Source of the DNA: Pseudofrankia inefficax
Lineage (GTDB): Bacteria > Actinomycetota > Actinomycetes > Frankiales > Frankiaceae
DNA: 64,000 nucleotides
Direction of reading: 5' to 3'
NCBI RefSeq assembly: GCF_000166135.1
Contig: NC_014666.1
Span: 5,270,001 to 5,334,000, forward strand
Shown: piece by piece, positions 17,406-25,478 of the stretch
How positions within the stretch are numbered: position 1 is the stretch's first letter
Layout: every line of letters starts with the position of its first letter
Notes under the pieces: generated by a model
Database searches by the model: none
What the model saw: only the letters and a program-made list of their open reading frames with translations
Told to the model about the DNA's origin: nothing
Position numbers and translations under genes: made by a program

Positions 17406-17592
17406 CGGTTTCGATACCAGATCGGCGATCATCGACGGTCGGCGGCACGGCCACCCATCATGATCGTCAGCCTGGTAGCCGAACCGTCACCCCACGCCCG
17501 AGATACGCCTTTTATCCATACCAGGTTCGCGATCTTGCAGGTCGTGCCCGGCGGCGACCGCCGAAGATCCACGACTGGGTATGGGAATCGGC
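17404..17592. repeat. 189-bp palindromic intergenic element, copy A2
   Basis: Second 189-bp element. The left end GACGGTTTCGATACC and right end GGTATGGGAATCGGC are inverted relatives. Inside are CAGATCGGCGATCATC opposite ATGATCGTCAGCCTGG, and the CGCCTTTTATCCATAC segment shared with copy A3. It lies between the convergent LLM gene and lipocalin-like gene. Confidence 0.85.
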
Positions 17593-17660
17593 GCCCTCCC
17601 AACGACCCGGAGCCGACGCGCAGCGCCCAACTCCTCGACCCCGGGCCACCAGGCCGGCCA

Positions 17661-17735
17661 TGATCGCCGATTCGGCCCTGAGACGGTCGCAGAAACACGC
17701 CCGGCACGACCATTCCAGGGCCGAAACCGCGATCA
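17661..17735. repeat. 75-bp hairpin element, copy B1
   Basis: Left arm TGATCGCCGATTCGGCCCTG and right arm ending CAGGGCCGAAACCGCGATCA form a near-perfect stem that continues into GGTCG/CGACC. One of four copies of identical length. It sits between convergent genes, 120 bases beyond the stop of the 17855 gene. Confidence 0.85.
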
Positions 17736-17854
17736 AGGGCACGCGCAGCCCAGCCCCGGGCCCCAGGCGCCGCCGCGGCCGCGGCCGAGAAGGCCAGCAG
17801 GATCAACCGAGGGCGCGATCGTCGATCATGGCCGCTGGTGTTGGTGCTACTCGC

Positions 17855-18817
17855 CTACTCGGCGCCCTGCGGGGCCTCGTAGCGGCTCGCCTCGAACCAG
17901 CCTCGGCAGGTGCCCTCCCAGCCGGTGACCCGGGCCTCGACGAGGGTGCGCCAGTAGGGCCACTGCTCGGGTTCCCGGCAGGTGTGGGCGGTGTCGAAAC
18001 AGACGCTGGGCGTCACGGGGGCCAGTGCCGCCTCGATCCGGGCGCCGTCGGCGGCCTCGAAGCGCAGGACTCCCGGCGCGAGCGTGTTCGCCTCGTCGTC
18101 GTAGCCGACGGTGCCGTCGACCCACCGCAGGCGGCGCAGTTCCCCCGACCGTTCCCGCAGGTAGCCGGAGCCACGGCCGTGCAGCGGGGAGCCGACGAAG
18201 TAGAGCTGCCGGTCCTCGCCCTGCAGGTCGCCGATCGCGAACGGCACCCGCCACTCCCGCGGCCCCCACGACCGGTCCCGCTGGGCGCCGGCGCGCACCT
18301 GCCACCGTTGGCCACCCACCGAGACGGTGCCCGACGCCGTCATCGACTGCTCGAAGCGCCCGGTCGGGTACACGGTGTCGGCGGCCGGCGCCGCGGCGAC
18401 AGGGTCGCTGGTCGACGCGCAGACAAGGTCGATCGACACGGGCACGTAGGCGCCAGCCCCCTGGCCGGACCGGGTCAGGAACGTCCCCGCGCAGGTGAAG
18501 TGGGCGCCGAGCAGCGGCGGCTCCGGCTGCCAGCCGAACCGCAGGCCCCACTGGTCATAGGCCGGCCCGTCGGCCAGGTCGACGTGGTCGAGCGTCAGGC
18601 GCGACTCGTCGACGCCGTGCCACGCGCCGTCCACGTGGACGAAGCACCACAGCATCGCCCGCCGCTGGTTCGGCAGCAGGCCCAGGCGGAAGAAGCCGGC
18701 GGGGCCGCCGTCCAGGTCGATCCAGGAGAAGTACCAGGACTCGCTCCACGACCAGTCGCCGGGATCGGACGGGTGCCGGCCCTCGTCCGCCGGGGTGAAG
18801 GTGCCTGTCTCAAGCAC
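17855..18817 (-). CDS. Lipocalin-like (AttH/CrtC-type, DUF7064-like) protein
   Basis: A 320-aa protein rich in beta strands and tryptophan. Its layout resembles AttH/hydroxyneurosporene-dehydrogenase-like double lipocalin proteins, including W-S-W-S-E-S-W-Y-F-S-W near the start and Q-R-D-R-S-W-G-P-R-E-W at the middle (the R-D-x-S-W-G-x-R signature). These proteins bind hydrophobic ligands; their reaction in actinobacterial clusters is not established. The ATG at 18817 overlaps the end of the APH-like gene by 8 bases, so the pair is an operon. Similar APH-like plus lipocalin-like pairs occur near steroid- or lipid-type islands (general knowledge). Confidence 0.7.
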   Translation of the reverse strand: MLETGTFTPADEGRHPSDPGDWSWSESWYFSWIDLDGGPAGFFRLGLLPNQRRAMLWCFVHVDGAWHGVDESRLTLDHVDLADGPAYDQWGLRFGWQPEPPLLGAHFTCAGTFLTRSGQGAGAYVPVSIDLVCASTSDPVAAAPAADTVYPTGRFEQSMTASGTVSVGGQRWQVRAGAQRDRSWGPREWRVPFAIGDLQGEDRQLYFVGSPLHGRGSGYLRERSGELRRLRWVDGTVGYDDEANTLAPGVLRFEAADGARIEAALAPVTPSVCFDTAHTCREPEQWPYWRTLVEARVTGWEGTCRGWFEASRYEAPQGAE

Positions 18818-19871
18818 GCAGCGCCCTTTCCACGGTCTTCTCCCAGCGGGCGACCATCGGGTTCGCCGTCTCGATCGTCCCGCCGGCCAGGCCCCACTGG
18901 ATCATCGCGCGCGTCGCCGTCACGCACAGCACCGTGACGCCGAACGCCGTCCAGTAGCCACGGTCCCGGGCCGGCCGGCCGGTCGCGCGGCTCCACCGGG
19001 CCCACGTCTCGTCGGCGGACGGCTGGCCGTCGACCGGACGCTCGGCGCCGGCCCGGTGCAGGCCGTCGAAGAAGAGCCCGTAGGCGACGTCGGCGGCGGG
19101 GTTGCCGAGATAGGCGACCTCGAAGTCGACCAACGCCCGGGCCGTGGTCCCGGCGAGCAGGCAGTTCGCGATGCGGGCGTCGCCCATGCAGACCGCCGGG
19201 TCGTCGTCGGCGCCGGCTGGCAGGTTGTCCCGCAGCCAGTCCAGCACCCGCAGCTGTCGCGGGACGCTCGCCGCCGGCGCGACGTCCACGAGCGCGGCCC
19301 GCCAGTAGTCGAGGACGTCCAGCACGCCGCGCGGCCCATGGCTGGCGTCGGGGACCTTCGCCGCGTCGACCGAGTGCAGCGCGGCCAGCGCGTCGTAGAA
19401 CGACTCCCACACCGCCCGCACGGCCTCGGGGCCTTCGCCGCGCAGCCACGCGTCGTCGTGCGGGCCGGCCGAGGTGGCGTCCGCCAGGGCGCGCCCCTCG
19501 ACGTACTCCATCGCGAAGCACCGCAGGCCGGTGGCCATGCCGGTATCCGTCGCGAACACCAGGGGCACCGGCGCGCCCAGGGCCCCGGCGGCAGCCAGAA
19601 CGCTGGCCTCCCGGCAGGCGTCGCGCTGGTGCACCACGTTCGGCGGCTGGGGCGCCTTGAGGATCATCGGGACGACGCCACCGGGCGCGACGGCGTCCAG
19701 GCGCCAGACCCCGTTCGAGTGGCCGCCGGGCAGCCTGCGCAGGGCCACGGCCGACACCGCCGGGTTCACCGTGGCGGCGAGCCAGGCCGCGATGCGCTCC
19801 GCGTCGAGGCCGGCCGCCCTGGCGGGGTCCAGCTCACGGTCCGCGGCATCGGGTAATTCGCCGGTGCTCAT
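18810..19871 (-). CDS. Aminoglycoside-phosphotransferase-like (APH/ACAD10-type) kinase
   Basis: APH-fold protein of 353 aa. The ATP-site lysine is in M-I-L-K-A-P, and the catalytic loop reads C-M-G-D-A-R-I-A-N-C. The usual H-G-D has Met in place of His, while the Asp and Asn are kept. The metal-binding Asp is in L-V-D-F-E-V-A-Y-L-G-N-P. Its position beside lipid/aromatic catabolic genes and its ACAD10-like character argue for phosphorylation of a hydroxyacyl substrate rather than antibiotic resistance. ATG 19871 has an AT-rich site about 31 bases upstream. It is the first gene of a two-gene operon with the lipocalin-like protein. Confidence 0.83.
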   Translation of the reverse strand: MSTGELPDAADRELDPARAAGLDAERIAAWLAATVNPAVSAVALRRLPGGHSNGVWRLDAVAPGGVVPMILKAPQPPNVVHQRDACREASVLAAAGALGAPVPLVFATDTGMATGLRCFAMEYVEGRALADATSAGPHDDAWLRGEGPEAVRAVWESFYDALAALHSVDAAKVPDASHGPRGVLDVLDYWRAALVDVAPAASVPRQLRVLDWLRDNLPAGADDDPAVCMGDARIANCLLAGTTARALVDFEVAYLGNPAADVAYGLFFDGLHRAGAERPVDGQPSADETWARWSRATGRPARDRGYWTAFGVTVLCVTATRAMIQWGLAGGTIETANPMVARWEKTVERALRA

Positions 19872-19901
19872 TCCCTTCAGCTCCTCACGAACGGGGATCG
19901 C

Positions 19902-19920
19902 AATATATCCAAATGTTTAG
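19902..19920. promoter_or_regulatory. AT-rich palindrome-like site upstream of APH gene
   Basis: AATATATCCAAATGTTTAG, read from the minus strand as CTAAACATTTGGATATATT, resembles the perfect palindrome at 7488-7507 with a shifted half-site. It lies 31-49 bases upstream of ATG 19871. Confidence 0.5.
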
Positions 19921-19943
19921 TCGCGTGCGCGGTCTCACCCGCG

Positions 19944-20528
19944 TCAGGACGACGCGCTGTCGGGCCGGCTGGGCGGCGGCCCCGGATCGGCCGGGCGCAG
20001 GCCGGCGAGAACGATCTGCAGGCCGAGGCCCTGCCGGTCGGCCGGCAGGTGCTGCTCGATGGCGAGCGCTCCGCCGAGGACCGCGTGCAGCTCGGCGACG
20101 GTCAGGTCCGGGCGGACCGCGCCTGCCTGCTGAGCGGCGCGCAGCAGCGCGTCGAGGCCGCCGGTCAGGCGCCGGGCGGCCTGGTCTCCGTCGGAGCCGA
20201 GGGTTCCGCCCAGCGCGGCGGTCAGCATCAGGTTGTGCCGCGCCTCGCGCGCCAGGTCGGCGAGGAAGTCGAAGAAGTCGACGGCCGGGTCGCCATCGAG
20301 CCGTTCGACCTGGTCGGCCAGCCGGTCGAGCCGGTCGGTCACGACCGCGGCGACCAGTGACTCCTTGGTCGGGAAATGCCGGTGGACCGTACCCGGGCCG
20401 ACTCCGGCCAGCCGCGCGATGGTGTCCAGCGGCACGTCCGCGCCCTCGCGCGCGAACGCCTCGCCGGCAGCGGCCAGGATCTTCACGCGATTGCGCAGGG
20501 CGTCCGCGCGCGGCGCCCGCTCCGGCAT
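19944..20528 (-). CDS. TetR/AcrR family transcriptional regulator
   Basis: A 194-aa TetR protein. The N-terminal helix-turn-helix (about 15-60) reads R-N-R-V-K-I-L-A-A-A through V-P-L-D-T-I-A-R-L-A-G-V-G-P-G-T-V-H-R-H-F-P-T-K, and an all-helical ligand-binding domain follows. ATG 20528 is chosen for GGGAGGTGG just upstream; in-frame extension would run across the promoter. It is divergent from the NmrA-like gene, and a long inverted repeat between them is the probable operator. The likely mode is autorepression plus repression of the neighbour. Confidence 0.92.
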   Translation of the reverse strand: MPERAPRADALRNRVKILAAAGEAFAREGADVPLDTIARLAGVGPGTVHRHFPTKESLVAAVVTDRLDRLADQVERLDGDPAVDFFDFLADLAREARHNLMLTAALGGTLGSDGDQAARRLTGGLDALLRAAQQAGAVRPDLTVAELHAVLGGALAIEQHLPADRQGLGLQIVLAGLRPADPGPPPSRPDSASS

Positions 20529-20540
20529 CGCCACCTCCCT

Positions 20541-20591
20541 GTAAGCGGGGCGCACGCCCCGGTATATTTCCGGGGCGCAGACCCCGCTTAC
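20541..20591. promoter_or_regulatory. Double operator between tetR and nmrA-like genes
   Basis: Two 22-base arms (20541-20562 and 20570-20591) face each other around TATATTT. The arms begin GTAAGCGGGG and, on the other strand, GTAAGCGGGGT, with 18 of 22 bases matching. Each arm also holds GGGGCGCA followed by CCCC. The central TATATTT is a plausible -10, so bound TetR would cover both divergent promoters. Confidence 0.75.
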
Positions 20592-20606
20592 ATCGTAGGA
20601 GGCGCC

Positions 20607-21470
20607 ATGACCATCGCTGTGACGGGCGGCAACGGCGAGTTCGGCCGTGCTGTCCTGGAGTCGCTGCCGGCGCGGACGTCCGAGCCGCTCGTGGGGACCG
20701 TCCGTGACCTCGCGAAGGTCGCACCTGTCTCCGGAGTCGACTACCGGCCAGGCGACTTCGACGACCCCGTCGCCGTGCGGGCCGCACTGAGCGGCGTCGA
20801 CAGCGTGCTGATCAACGCGACGTTCTTCGGTGCCGACCCGGCCCGCCGGCTCGCGCGCGTCACCGCGGCCCTTCGGGCCGCCGCCGACGCCGGGGTCGGC
20901 CGGATCGTGCTGACCAGCTGGTCTGATCTCGACAACGCGACGGTGCCCGCCGTGCAGGACTACAAGGACCTCGAAGCGGTCGCGAGGAGCGCGGGTCCGG
21001 CCGTGACGATCCTGCGCATGGCGTCCGGGCTGGCCGACGCGTTGGCCCGTGACGTCGTCTGGGGCAGGGCGGGCGGCGAGCTCGTCGCGCCCGCGGCCCG
21101 CGCGGCGGCCACGCCCGCGGCCATCGCCGACCTCGCCGAGGCGGCGGCCGCGGTGCTCGCCGAGCCCGCCGTGCCCACCCAGGACGATCTCGTCCACGAG
21201 CTCACCGGGCCCGACCAGGTCACCTGGGACCAGCTGGCGGAGCTGGCCGGGGTGCCCTTCCGGGCCGTCGACGACGACGAGTACCTCGACTACCTCGCCC
21301 GCTTCGCCCTGCCGCCGGCGGTCACGCGGCAGCTCCTCGAGCTGTTCGCCGACTTCCGCGGCGCCTGGGCGAGCACACCCACACCGACCCTCGCGGACCT
21401 CGTCGGACACGCACCGACGCCCGGGACGGAGGCGGTCGCGCGGCGGGTCGCCCGGTTCCCGACGAGCTGA
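20607..21470 (+). CDS. NmrA/azoreductase-like NAD(P)-binding atypical SDR
   Basis: A 287-aa atypical SDR. It opens with the Rossmann motif T-G-G-N-G-E-F-G, an extended-SDR/NmrA pattern (TGxxGxxG). It lacks a canonical YxxxK, as is normal for NmrA and QOR2-type proteins. The layout matches quinone oxidoreductase/NmrA family proteins that sense NAD(P) redox state or reduce quinones. TAGGAGGCGCC precedes ATG 20607. Divergent transcription from a TetR gene with a shared operator suggests induction by a small molecule, perhaps a quinone or electrophile. Confidence 0.85.
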   Translation: MTIAVTGGNGEFGRAVLESLPARTSEPLVGTVRDLAKVAPVSGVDYRPGDFDDPVAVRAALSGVDSVLINATFFGADPARRLARVTAALRAAADAGVGRIVLTSWSDLDNATVPAVQDYKDLEAVARSAGPAVTILRMASGLADALARDVVWGRAGGELVAPAARAAATPAAIADLAEAAAAVLAEPAVPTQDDLVHELTGPDQVTWDQLAELAGVPFRAVDDDEYLDYLARFALPPAVTRQLLELFADFRGAWASTPTPTLADLVGHAPTPGTEAVARRVARFPTS

Positions 21471-21508
21471 CCGGACCAGGCGACGGACCGCCCGCGACCC
21501 GCGCCGGC

Positions 21509-21534
21509 GCCGCCCATCCGGTCGGACGGGCGGC
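21509..21534. terminator. Hairpin between convergent genes
   Basis: GCCGCCCATCCGGTCGGACG followed by GGCGGC folds into a stem (GCCGCCC/GGGCGGC, inner TCCG/CGGA) between the nmrA-like and aldehyde dehydrogenase stops. There is no U-tract, so any termination function is uncertain. Confidence 0.5.
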
Positions 21535-21547
21535 GCGAGCGGGAACG

Positions 21548-23008
21548 TCAGGCTGGCCAGCCGACGGTCTTGGTCTCGGTGAAGATCTCCAGGCCCTCGA
21601 TGCCGCACTGGCGCCCGATGCCGGACTGCTTGTAGCCACCGAACGGGGCGTCGGCCCCGTACCAGAGACCGCCGTTGAGGCCGAGGGTGCCGGTCCGGAT
21701 CCGGCGCGCAACGTTCTTCGCCCGGTCGAGGTCGGCGGACATGATCACCCCGGAGAGGCCGTACACCGAGTCGTTGGCGATCCGCACCGCGTCGTCGTCG
21801 TCCTCGAACCCGATCACGACGAGGACCGGCCCGAAGATCTCTTCCTGCGCGATCGTCATCCCCGGGGTCACGTCGGCGAACAGGGTCGGCTCGACGAAGA
21901 AGCCGCGGTCGAGGTCCTTCGGCACCCCGCCACCGAGGACGACCCTGGCCCCCTCGGCACGGCCCTTCTCGATGTACCCGAGAACCCGCTCCTGCTGGCG
22001 CCTTGAGACCTGCGGGCCCTGCAGCACCGACGGGTCGGTCGGGTCGCCGTACTTCACGCCGGCGAACGCGGCCGTCGCCAGCTCGATCGCCTCGTCATAG
22101 CGCGAGTGCGGGACCAGCAGCCTGGTCGGCATGGCGCAGCCCTGGCCGGCGTGCATGCAGACCATCGCCGCGCCCGGGATCGCCTGGGTGAAGTCGGCGT
22201 CGTCCAGCAGCAGGTTCACCGACTTCCCGCCCAGTTCCAGGAACGTCGGCTTCACCGTCTCGGCCGCGGCCGCCATGATCCGCCGGCCGGTGACCGTCGA
22301 GCCGGTGAAGGCGATCATGTCGACCAGCGGCGACGTCGACAGCACCTCCCCCACCAGGTGGTCCGAGGACGGGACGATGTTGACGACGCCCGGCGGGATG
22401 TCGGTGTGCTCGGCGATCAGCCGGCCGAGCCGGGTGGTGTTCCACGGCGTGTCCGGCGCGGGCTTCAGCACGCAGGTGTTGCCCATGGCGAGGATCGGCC
22501 CGAGCTTGTTCAGCGCGATCTCGAACGGGAAGTTCCACGGGGTCACCACGCCGACGACCCCGACCGGCTCCTTCCACACCTCCCGCGCCGACGGGTAGCC
22601 CATCCCGAAGGCGTCCTTCGCGGGGAGCGTCCGGGTCCAGCCGAACGACTCGATCTGCTCGGCCGGCCAGCGCAGCGCCTCCTTCAGCGGCGCGTCGAGC
22701 TGCGGGCCGTACGTGGTGAGCACGGGGCAGCCGACCTCGGCGACGAGCTCGGCCCGCAGCTCCTCGGTCTCCCGCTCGATCGCGGCCTGCAGCTGCAGGA
22801 GCGCCTTCTTGCGGCCGGCGTGGTCCCGCGCCCAGTCCGACTCGTCGAACGCCGCCCGCGCCGCGTCGACCGCGCCCCGCATGTCCGCACGGGACGCGTC
22901 CGCGGTCACGCCGAGGACCTCCTCGGTCGCCGGGTTGACGTTGTCGAAGACCCGGCCCCCTTCGGCGTCGACGAGCCTGCCATTGATCAACATGCGGTGC
23001 TCGGACAT
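21548..23008 (-). CDS. Aldehyde dehydrogenase (NAD(P)+)
   Basis: ALDH of 486 aa, a second family member in the island. It carries P-W-N-F-P in the cofactor site, L-E-L-G-G-K-S-V as the general-base loop and H-A-G-Q-G-C-A-M as the nucleophile loop. The C-terminal P-F-G-G-Y-K-Q-S-G-I-G-R is present. ATG 23008 overlaps the SDR stop by one base (TGATG), with CTGGAG upstream; a GTG one codon earlier is also possible. Together with the upstream SDR it could take an alcohol to an acid in two steps. Confidence 0.93.
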   Translation of the reverse strand: MSEHRMLINGRLVDAEGGRVFDNVNPATEEVLGVTADASRADMRGAVDAARAAFDESDWARDHAGRKKALLQLQAAIERETEELRAELVAEVGCPVLTTYGPQLDAPLKEALRWPAEQIESFGWTRTLPAKDAFGMGYPSAREVWKEPVGVVGVVTPWNFPFEIALNKLGPILAMGNTCVLKPAPDTPWNTTRLGRLIAEHTDIPPGVVNIVPSSDHLVGEVLSTSPLVDMIAFTGSTVTGRRIMAAAAETVKPTFLELGGKSVNLLLDDADFTQAIPGAAMVCMHAGQGCAMPTRLLVPHSRYDEAIELATAAFAGVKYGDPTDPSVLQGPQVSRRQQERVLGYIEKGRAEGARVVLGGGVPKDLDRGFFVEPTLFADVTPGMTIAQEEIFGPVLVVIGFEDDDDAVRIANDSVYGLSGVIMSADLDRAKNVARRIRTGTLGLNGGLWYGADAPFGGYKQSGIGRQCGIEGLEIFTETKTVGWPA

Positions 23009-23778
23009 CACTTCTCCAGGAGGGCGGTGGTCGCAGGGGCCCGCGGGACGAGGGTGAGCGACGGGATCGCGCTGCTCGCGCCACAGTGCAGCGCGGCGAT
23101 CGTGACGTCAACGAGGTGGTCGACGTCAATGAAATGTCCGGTGAAGTAGCCGAGGCGTTGCCACTCGGCTACCGCCTGGCTGATGTGCTCCGGGTCGTTG
23201 CCGACCAGCGAGCCGGTCGCGGAGTCGCCCTCGCCGCCCAGGCAGTCCCCGATCGTGAGACGGGTGAAGCCGATCGAGGGGTGCTCGACGCGCCAGGCCT
23301 CGACGAGCTTGTCGAGCGCCGCCTTGCTCGCCGCGTAGCCGCCGACGAACGGCCACGGCGGCCCCCCGGACGCGCTGATCGACGACAGGTAGACGGCCGA
23401 GCCGCCCGCCTGGGCCAGATGGGGCAGCGCGGCGGCCGTCACCAGCGCGGCGCCGGTGACGTTGGTCGCGAACAGCTTCCCCCAGGCGGCCGCGTCCATC
23501 TGGTCGAGCGGCTTGATCGTGATGACGCCGGTGGAGTACACGACGCCGTCGATGCCGCCGAGTGCGTCCGCCGCCTGGGCCACCGCGTTCCGGCAGGACG
23601 TCTCGTCCGTGACGTCGCACTCGATCGCGACCGCCCCGCCACCCGCCTCGCGCACCGCCGCGTCCAGCCGGTCCCGCCGGCGGGCGAGCATCGCGACCTG
23701 CTTTCCCTGCCGGGCGAGCCCGAGCGCGATGCAGCGTCCCAGGCCACTGGACGCCCCGACGACGACCACGCGCTTCAC
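23008..23778 (-). CDS. SDR family NAD(P)-dependent oxidoreductase
   Basis: Classical SDR of 256 aa. It has GASSGLG at the cofactor site, an N-V-T-G segment, the catalytic Ser in S-S-I-S and Y-A-A-S-K. The N-A-G position is replaced by Y-S-T-G. It is the first gene of a two-gene operon with the aldehyde dehydrogenase. An ATCTATATG site lies about 215 bases upstream of its ATG in the 370-base divergent gap before the 24148 gene. Confidence 0.9.
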   Translation of the reverse strand: MKRVVVVGASSGLGRCIALGLARQGKQVAMLARRRDRLDAAVREAGGGAVAIECDVTDETSCRNAVAQAADALGGIDGVVYSTGVITIKPLDQMDAAAWGKLFATNVTGAALVTAAALPHLAQAGGSAVYLSSISASGGPPWPFVGGYAASKAALDKLVEAWRVEHPSIGFTRLTIGDCLGGEGDSATGSLVGNDPEHISQAVAEWQRLGYFTGHFIDVDHLVDVTIAALHCGASSAIPSLTLVPRAPATTALLEK

Positions 23779-23992
23779 GCGATCGCCTTGGCGCGCTCGG
23801 GGCGACCGCCGGCCGATCTGCGTCGCGTCATCGTGAGCCGCCGCCCATCGGGGATAACTCGGCCCGCGGCCGGACGAGCCCGGTCCACGCTGTGCGCCTT
23901 CTACAGAAGGTCATCGCCACACCTCCAGCTCCAGAGGGAGCCGTCGGACCTGTCTCGGCCCCCACCTGCTGTTCTACCGCATCTCCCCAGAG

Positions 23993-24010
23993 ACATCTAT
24001 ATGTATTGAC
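23993..24010. promoter_or_regulatory. AT-rich site followed by TTGAC in the 23779-24147 gap
   Basis: ACATCTATATGTATTGAC has a near-palindrome (ACATCTATATGT) leading into TTGAC, the same arrangement as at 14407-14427. The gap also has a GCGACCG/CGGTCGC hairpin (24061-24082). I see no convincing gene in it. Confidence 0.5.
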
Positions 24011-24100
24011 CTGCGGCAACGGCCCAGCCGCGGTCCCCGCGTGGGCGGGGAGACCGGCTCGCGACCGTCCTGGAGCGGTCGCGGCGCCGACCGGCCCCGG

Positions 24101-24117
24101 TCTATAAATATCTAGAT
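24101..24117. promoter_or_regulatory. ATCTAGAT site upstream of 24148 gene
   Basis: TCTATAAATATCTAGAT has the ATCTAGAT core at 24110-24117, 31 bases before ATG 24148. It overlaps a possible -10 (TATAAA). Confidence 0.55.
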
Positions 24118-24147
24118 GGAAGCCGCCCTTGGCCATCTGGAGCACCC

Positions 24148-25248
24148 ATGAGCACGACCGTGGACCCGCCGCCGCTGGTGTCCGACCCGCGCGACGTGAC
24201 GGCCGGCTGGCTGACCGACGTGCTGTCGCAGGCGGGAGCCCTGACGGACGGCGCCCGGGTCACCGGCTTCGAGGCGACGGCCATCGGCACGGGCGCGGTC
24301 GGCTCGACCCTGCGCTACCGGCTGAGGTACGCCGAGGGCACCGGCGCGGCCGTGGGGCCGGCGACCGTCGTCGCCAAGTTCGCGTCGTCGGAGGAGCAGA
24401 GCCGGGCGACCGGCGTCCTGACACTGACCTACGAGCGGGAGGTCGCCTTCTACCAGCAGATCGCCCACACCGTCGACGTCCGCCAGCCACGCTGCTACTA
24501 CGCCGCCATCGAGCCCGGCACGGCGAACGTCGTGGTCGTCCTGGCCGACCTCGCGCCGGCGGTGCCCGGCGACCAGCTCGCCGGCTGCGACGCCGACGAC
24601 GCGGCGCTCGCGGTGACCGAGGCGGCCCGCCTGCACGGTCCCCGCTGGGGCGACCCGACCCTGCTCGAGAAGAGCTGGCTGACCGCCCGGTCGCCCGTCG
24701 CGATCTCCGAGGTCTACCGCGCCGTGTGGGACGGGTTCGTGGACCGCTTCCGCGCGTCGATCGAGCCCGAGGTCATCACCCAGGGCGAGGCGCTGGGCGC
24801 CGGGATCGAGACCTGGCAGGCGCACCGGCCCGCCCAACTGACCGTGACCCACGGCGACTTCCGGATCGACAACATGATGTTCGAGGGCTCCGGCGCACAG
24901 CGGCGGGTCACCATCGTCGACTGGCAGACCCCGAAGCTCGGTGCCGGCGCCGGCGACGTCGCCTACCTGATCGGCGGGAGCCTGCCGGTCGGGGAGCGCC
25001 GTCCCCGCGAGCGCGATCTGGTCCGCCGCTACCACCAGGCGCTCGCCCCGTACGGCGTGACCGACGGCTACCCGTTCGAGGACTGCTGGGAGGACTACCG
25101 CCGCTACAGCTGGACCGGCCTGATCACCGCCGTCGTCGCGGGCATGCTGGTCAGCCGGACGGAGCGCGGCGACGCCATGTTCGCGACGCTGGCCAACCGT
25201 CATGCCGCTCACACCCACGACCTCGCGGCGGCCGACCACCTGCGCTGA
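24148..25248 (+). CDS. Aminoglycoside-phosphotransferase-like kinase (DUF1679/APH type)
   Basis: A 366-aa APH-fold protein. The ATP-site lysine lies in V-V-A-K-F, the catalytic loop is the canonical H-G-D-F-R-I-D-N, and the metal Asp is in I-V-D-W-Q-T-P-K-L-G. The D-W-Q-x-P form is usual in ecdysteroid-kinase-like/DUF1679 relatives, which phosphorylate hydroxylated hydrophobic compounds. CTGGAG lies before ATG 24148. It differs from the 18810 paralogue by having intact catalytic His. An antibiotic-resistance role is unlikely given the catabolic neighbours. Confidence 0.85.
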   Translation: MSTTVDPPPLVSDPRDVTAGWLTDVLSQAGALTDGARVTGFEATAIGTGAVGSTLRYRLRYAEGTGAAVGPATVVAKFASSEEQSRATGVLTLTYEREVAFYQQIAHTVDVRQPRCYYAAIEPGTANVVVVLADLAPAVPGDQLAGCDADDAALAVTEAARLHGPRWGDPTLLEKSWLTARSPVAISEVYRAVWDGFVDRFRASIEPEVITQGEALGAGIETWQAHRPAQLTVTHGDFRIDNMMFEGSGAQRRVTIVDWQTPKLGAGAGDVAYLIGGSLPVGERRPRERDLVRRYHQALAPYGVTDGYPFEDCWEDYRRYSWTGLITAVVAGMLVSRTERGDAMFATLANRHAAHTHDLAAADHLR

Positions 25249-25478
25249 CGCCGGCCCGCCCCCGTCCAGACCGCCGCCCGGGGAACCCGCGCCGAGATCC
25301 GAACGAGCAAGACAGCCGGTACGCTGGGCTGATCCTCTTACCCCGGTGCGGCGCGGCATCGAATCAGGACCCGGACCCTCGATGTCCGTCGCGCCGAAGC
25401 GGCGACGCGCGCCGACACGGACGTGCGCAGACACAGTCGGGACGGTGGTTGGGAGGCAACGGAAGGAGAGGGTCAGGC

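Noticed and set aside
16786-17740. A CRISPR array
   Set aside because: Repeats are of different lengths and families, without regular spacers, and no cas genes are present.
23779-24147. A 105-codon minus-strand gene in the divergent gap (23828-24145)
   Set aside because: It would cover two promoter-like AT-rich sites and the start of the APH gene, and has no ribosome binding site or recognisable features.
18810-25248. APH-like genes as antibiotic-resistance determinants
   Set aside because: The neighbours are lipid/ring catabolism genes, and the paired lipocalin-like protein and the D-W-Q motif suit metabolite kinases better.
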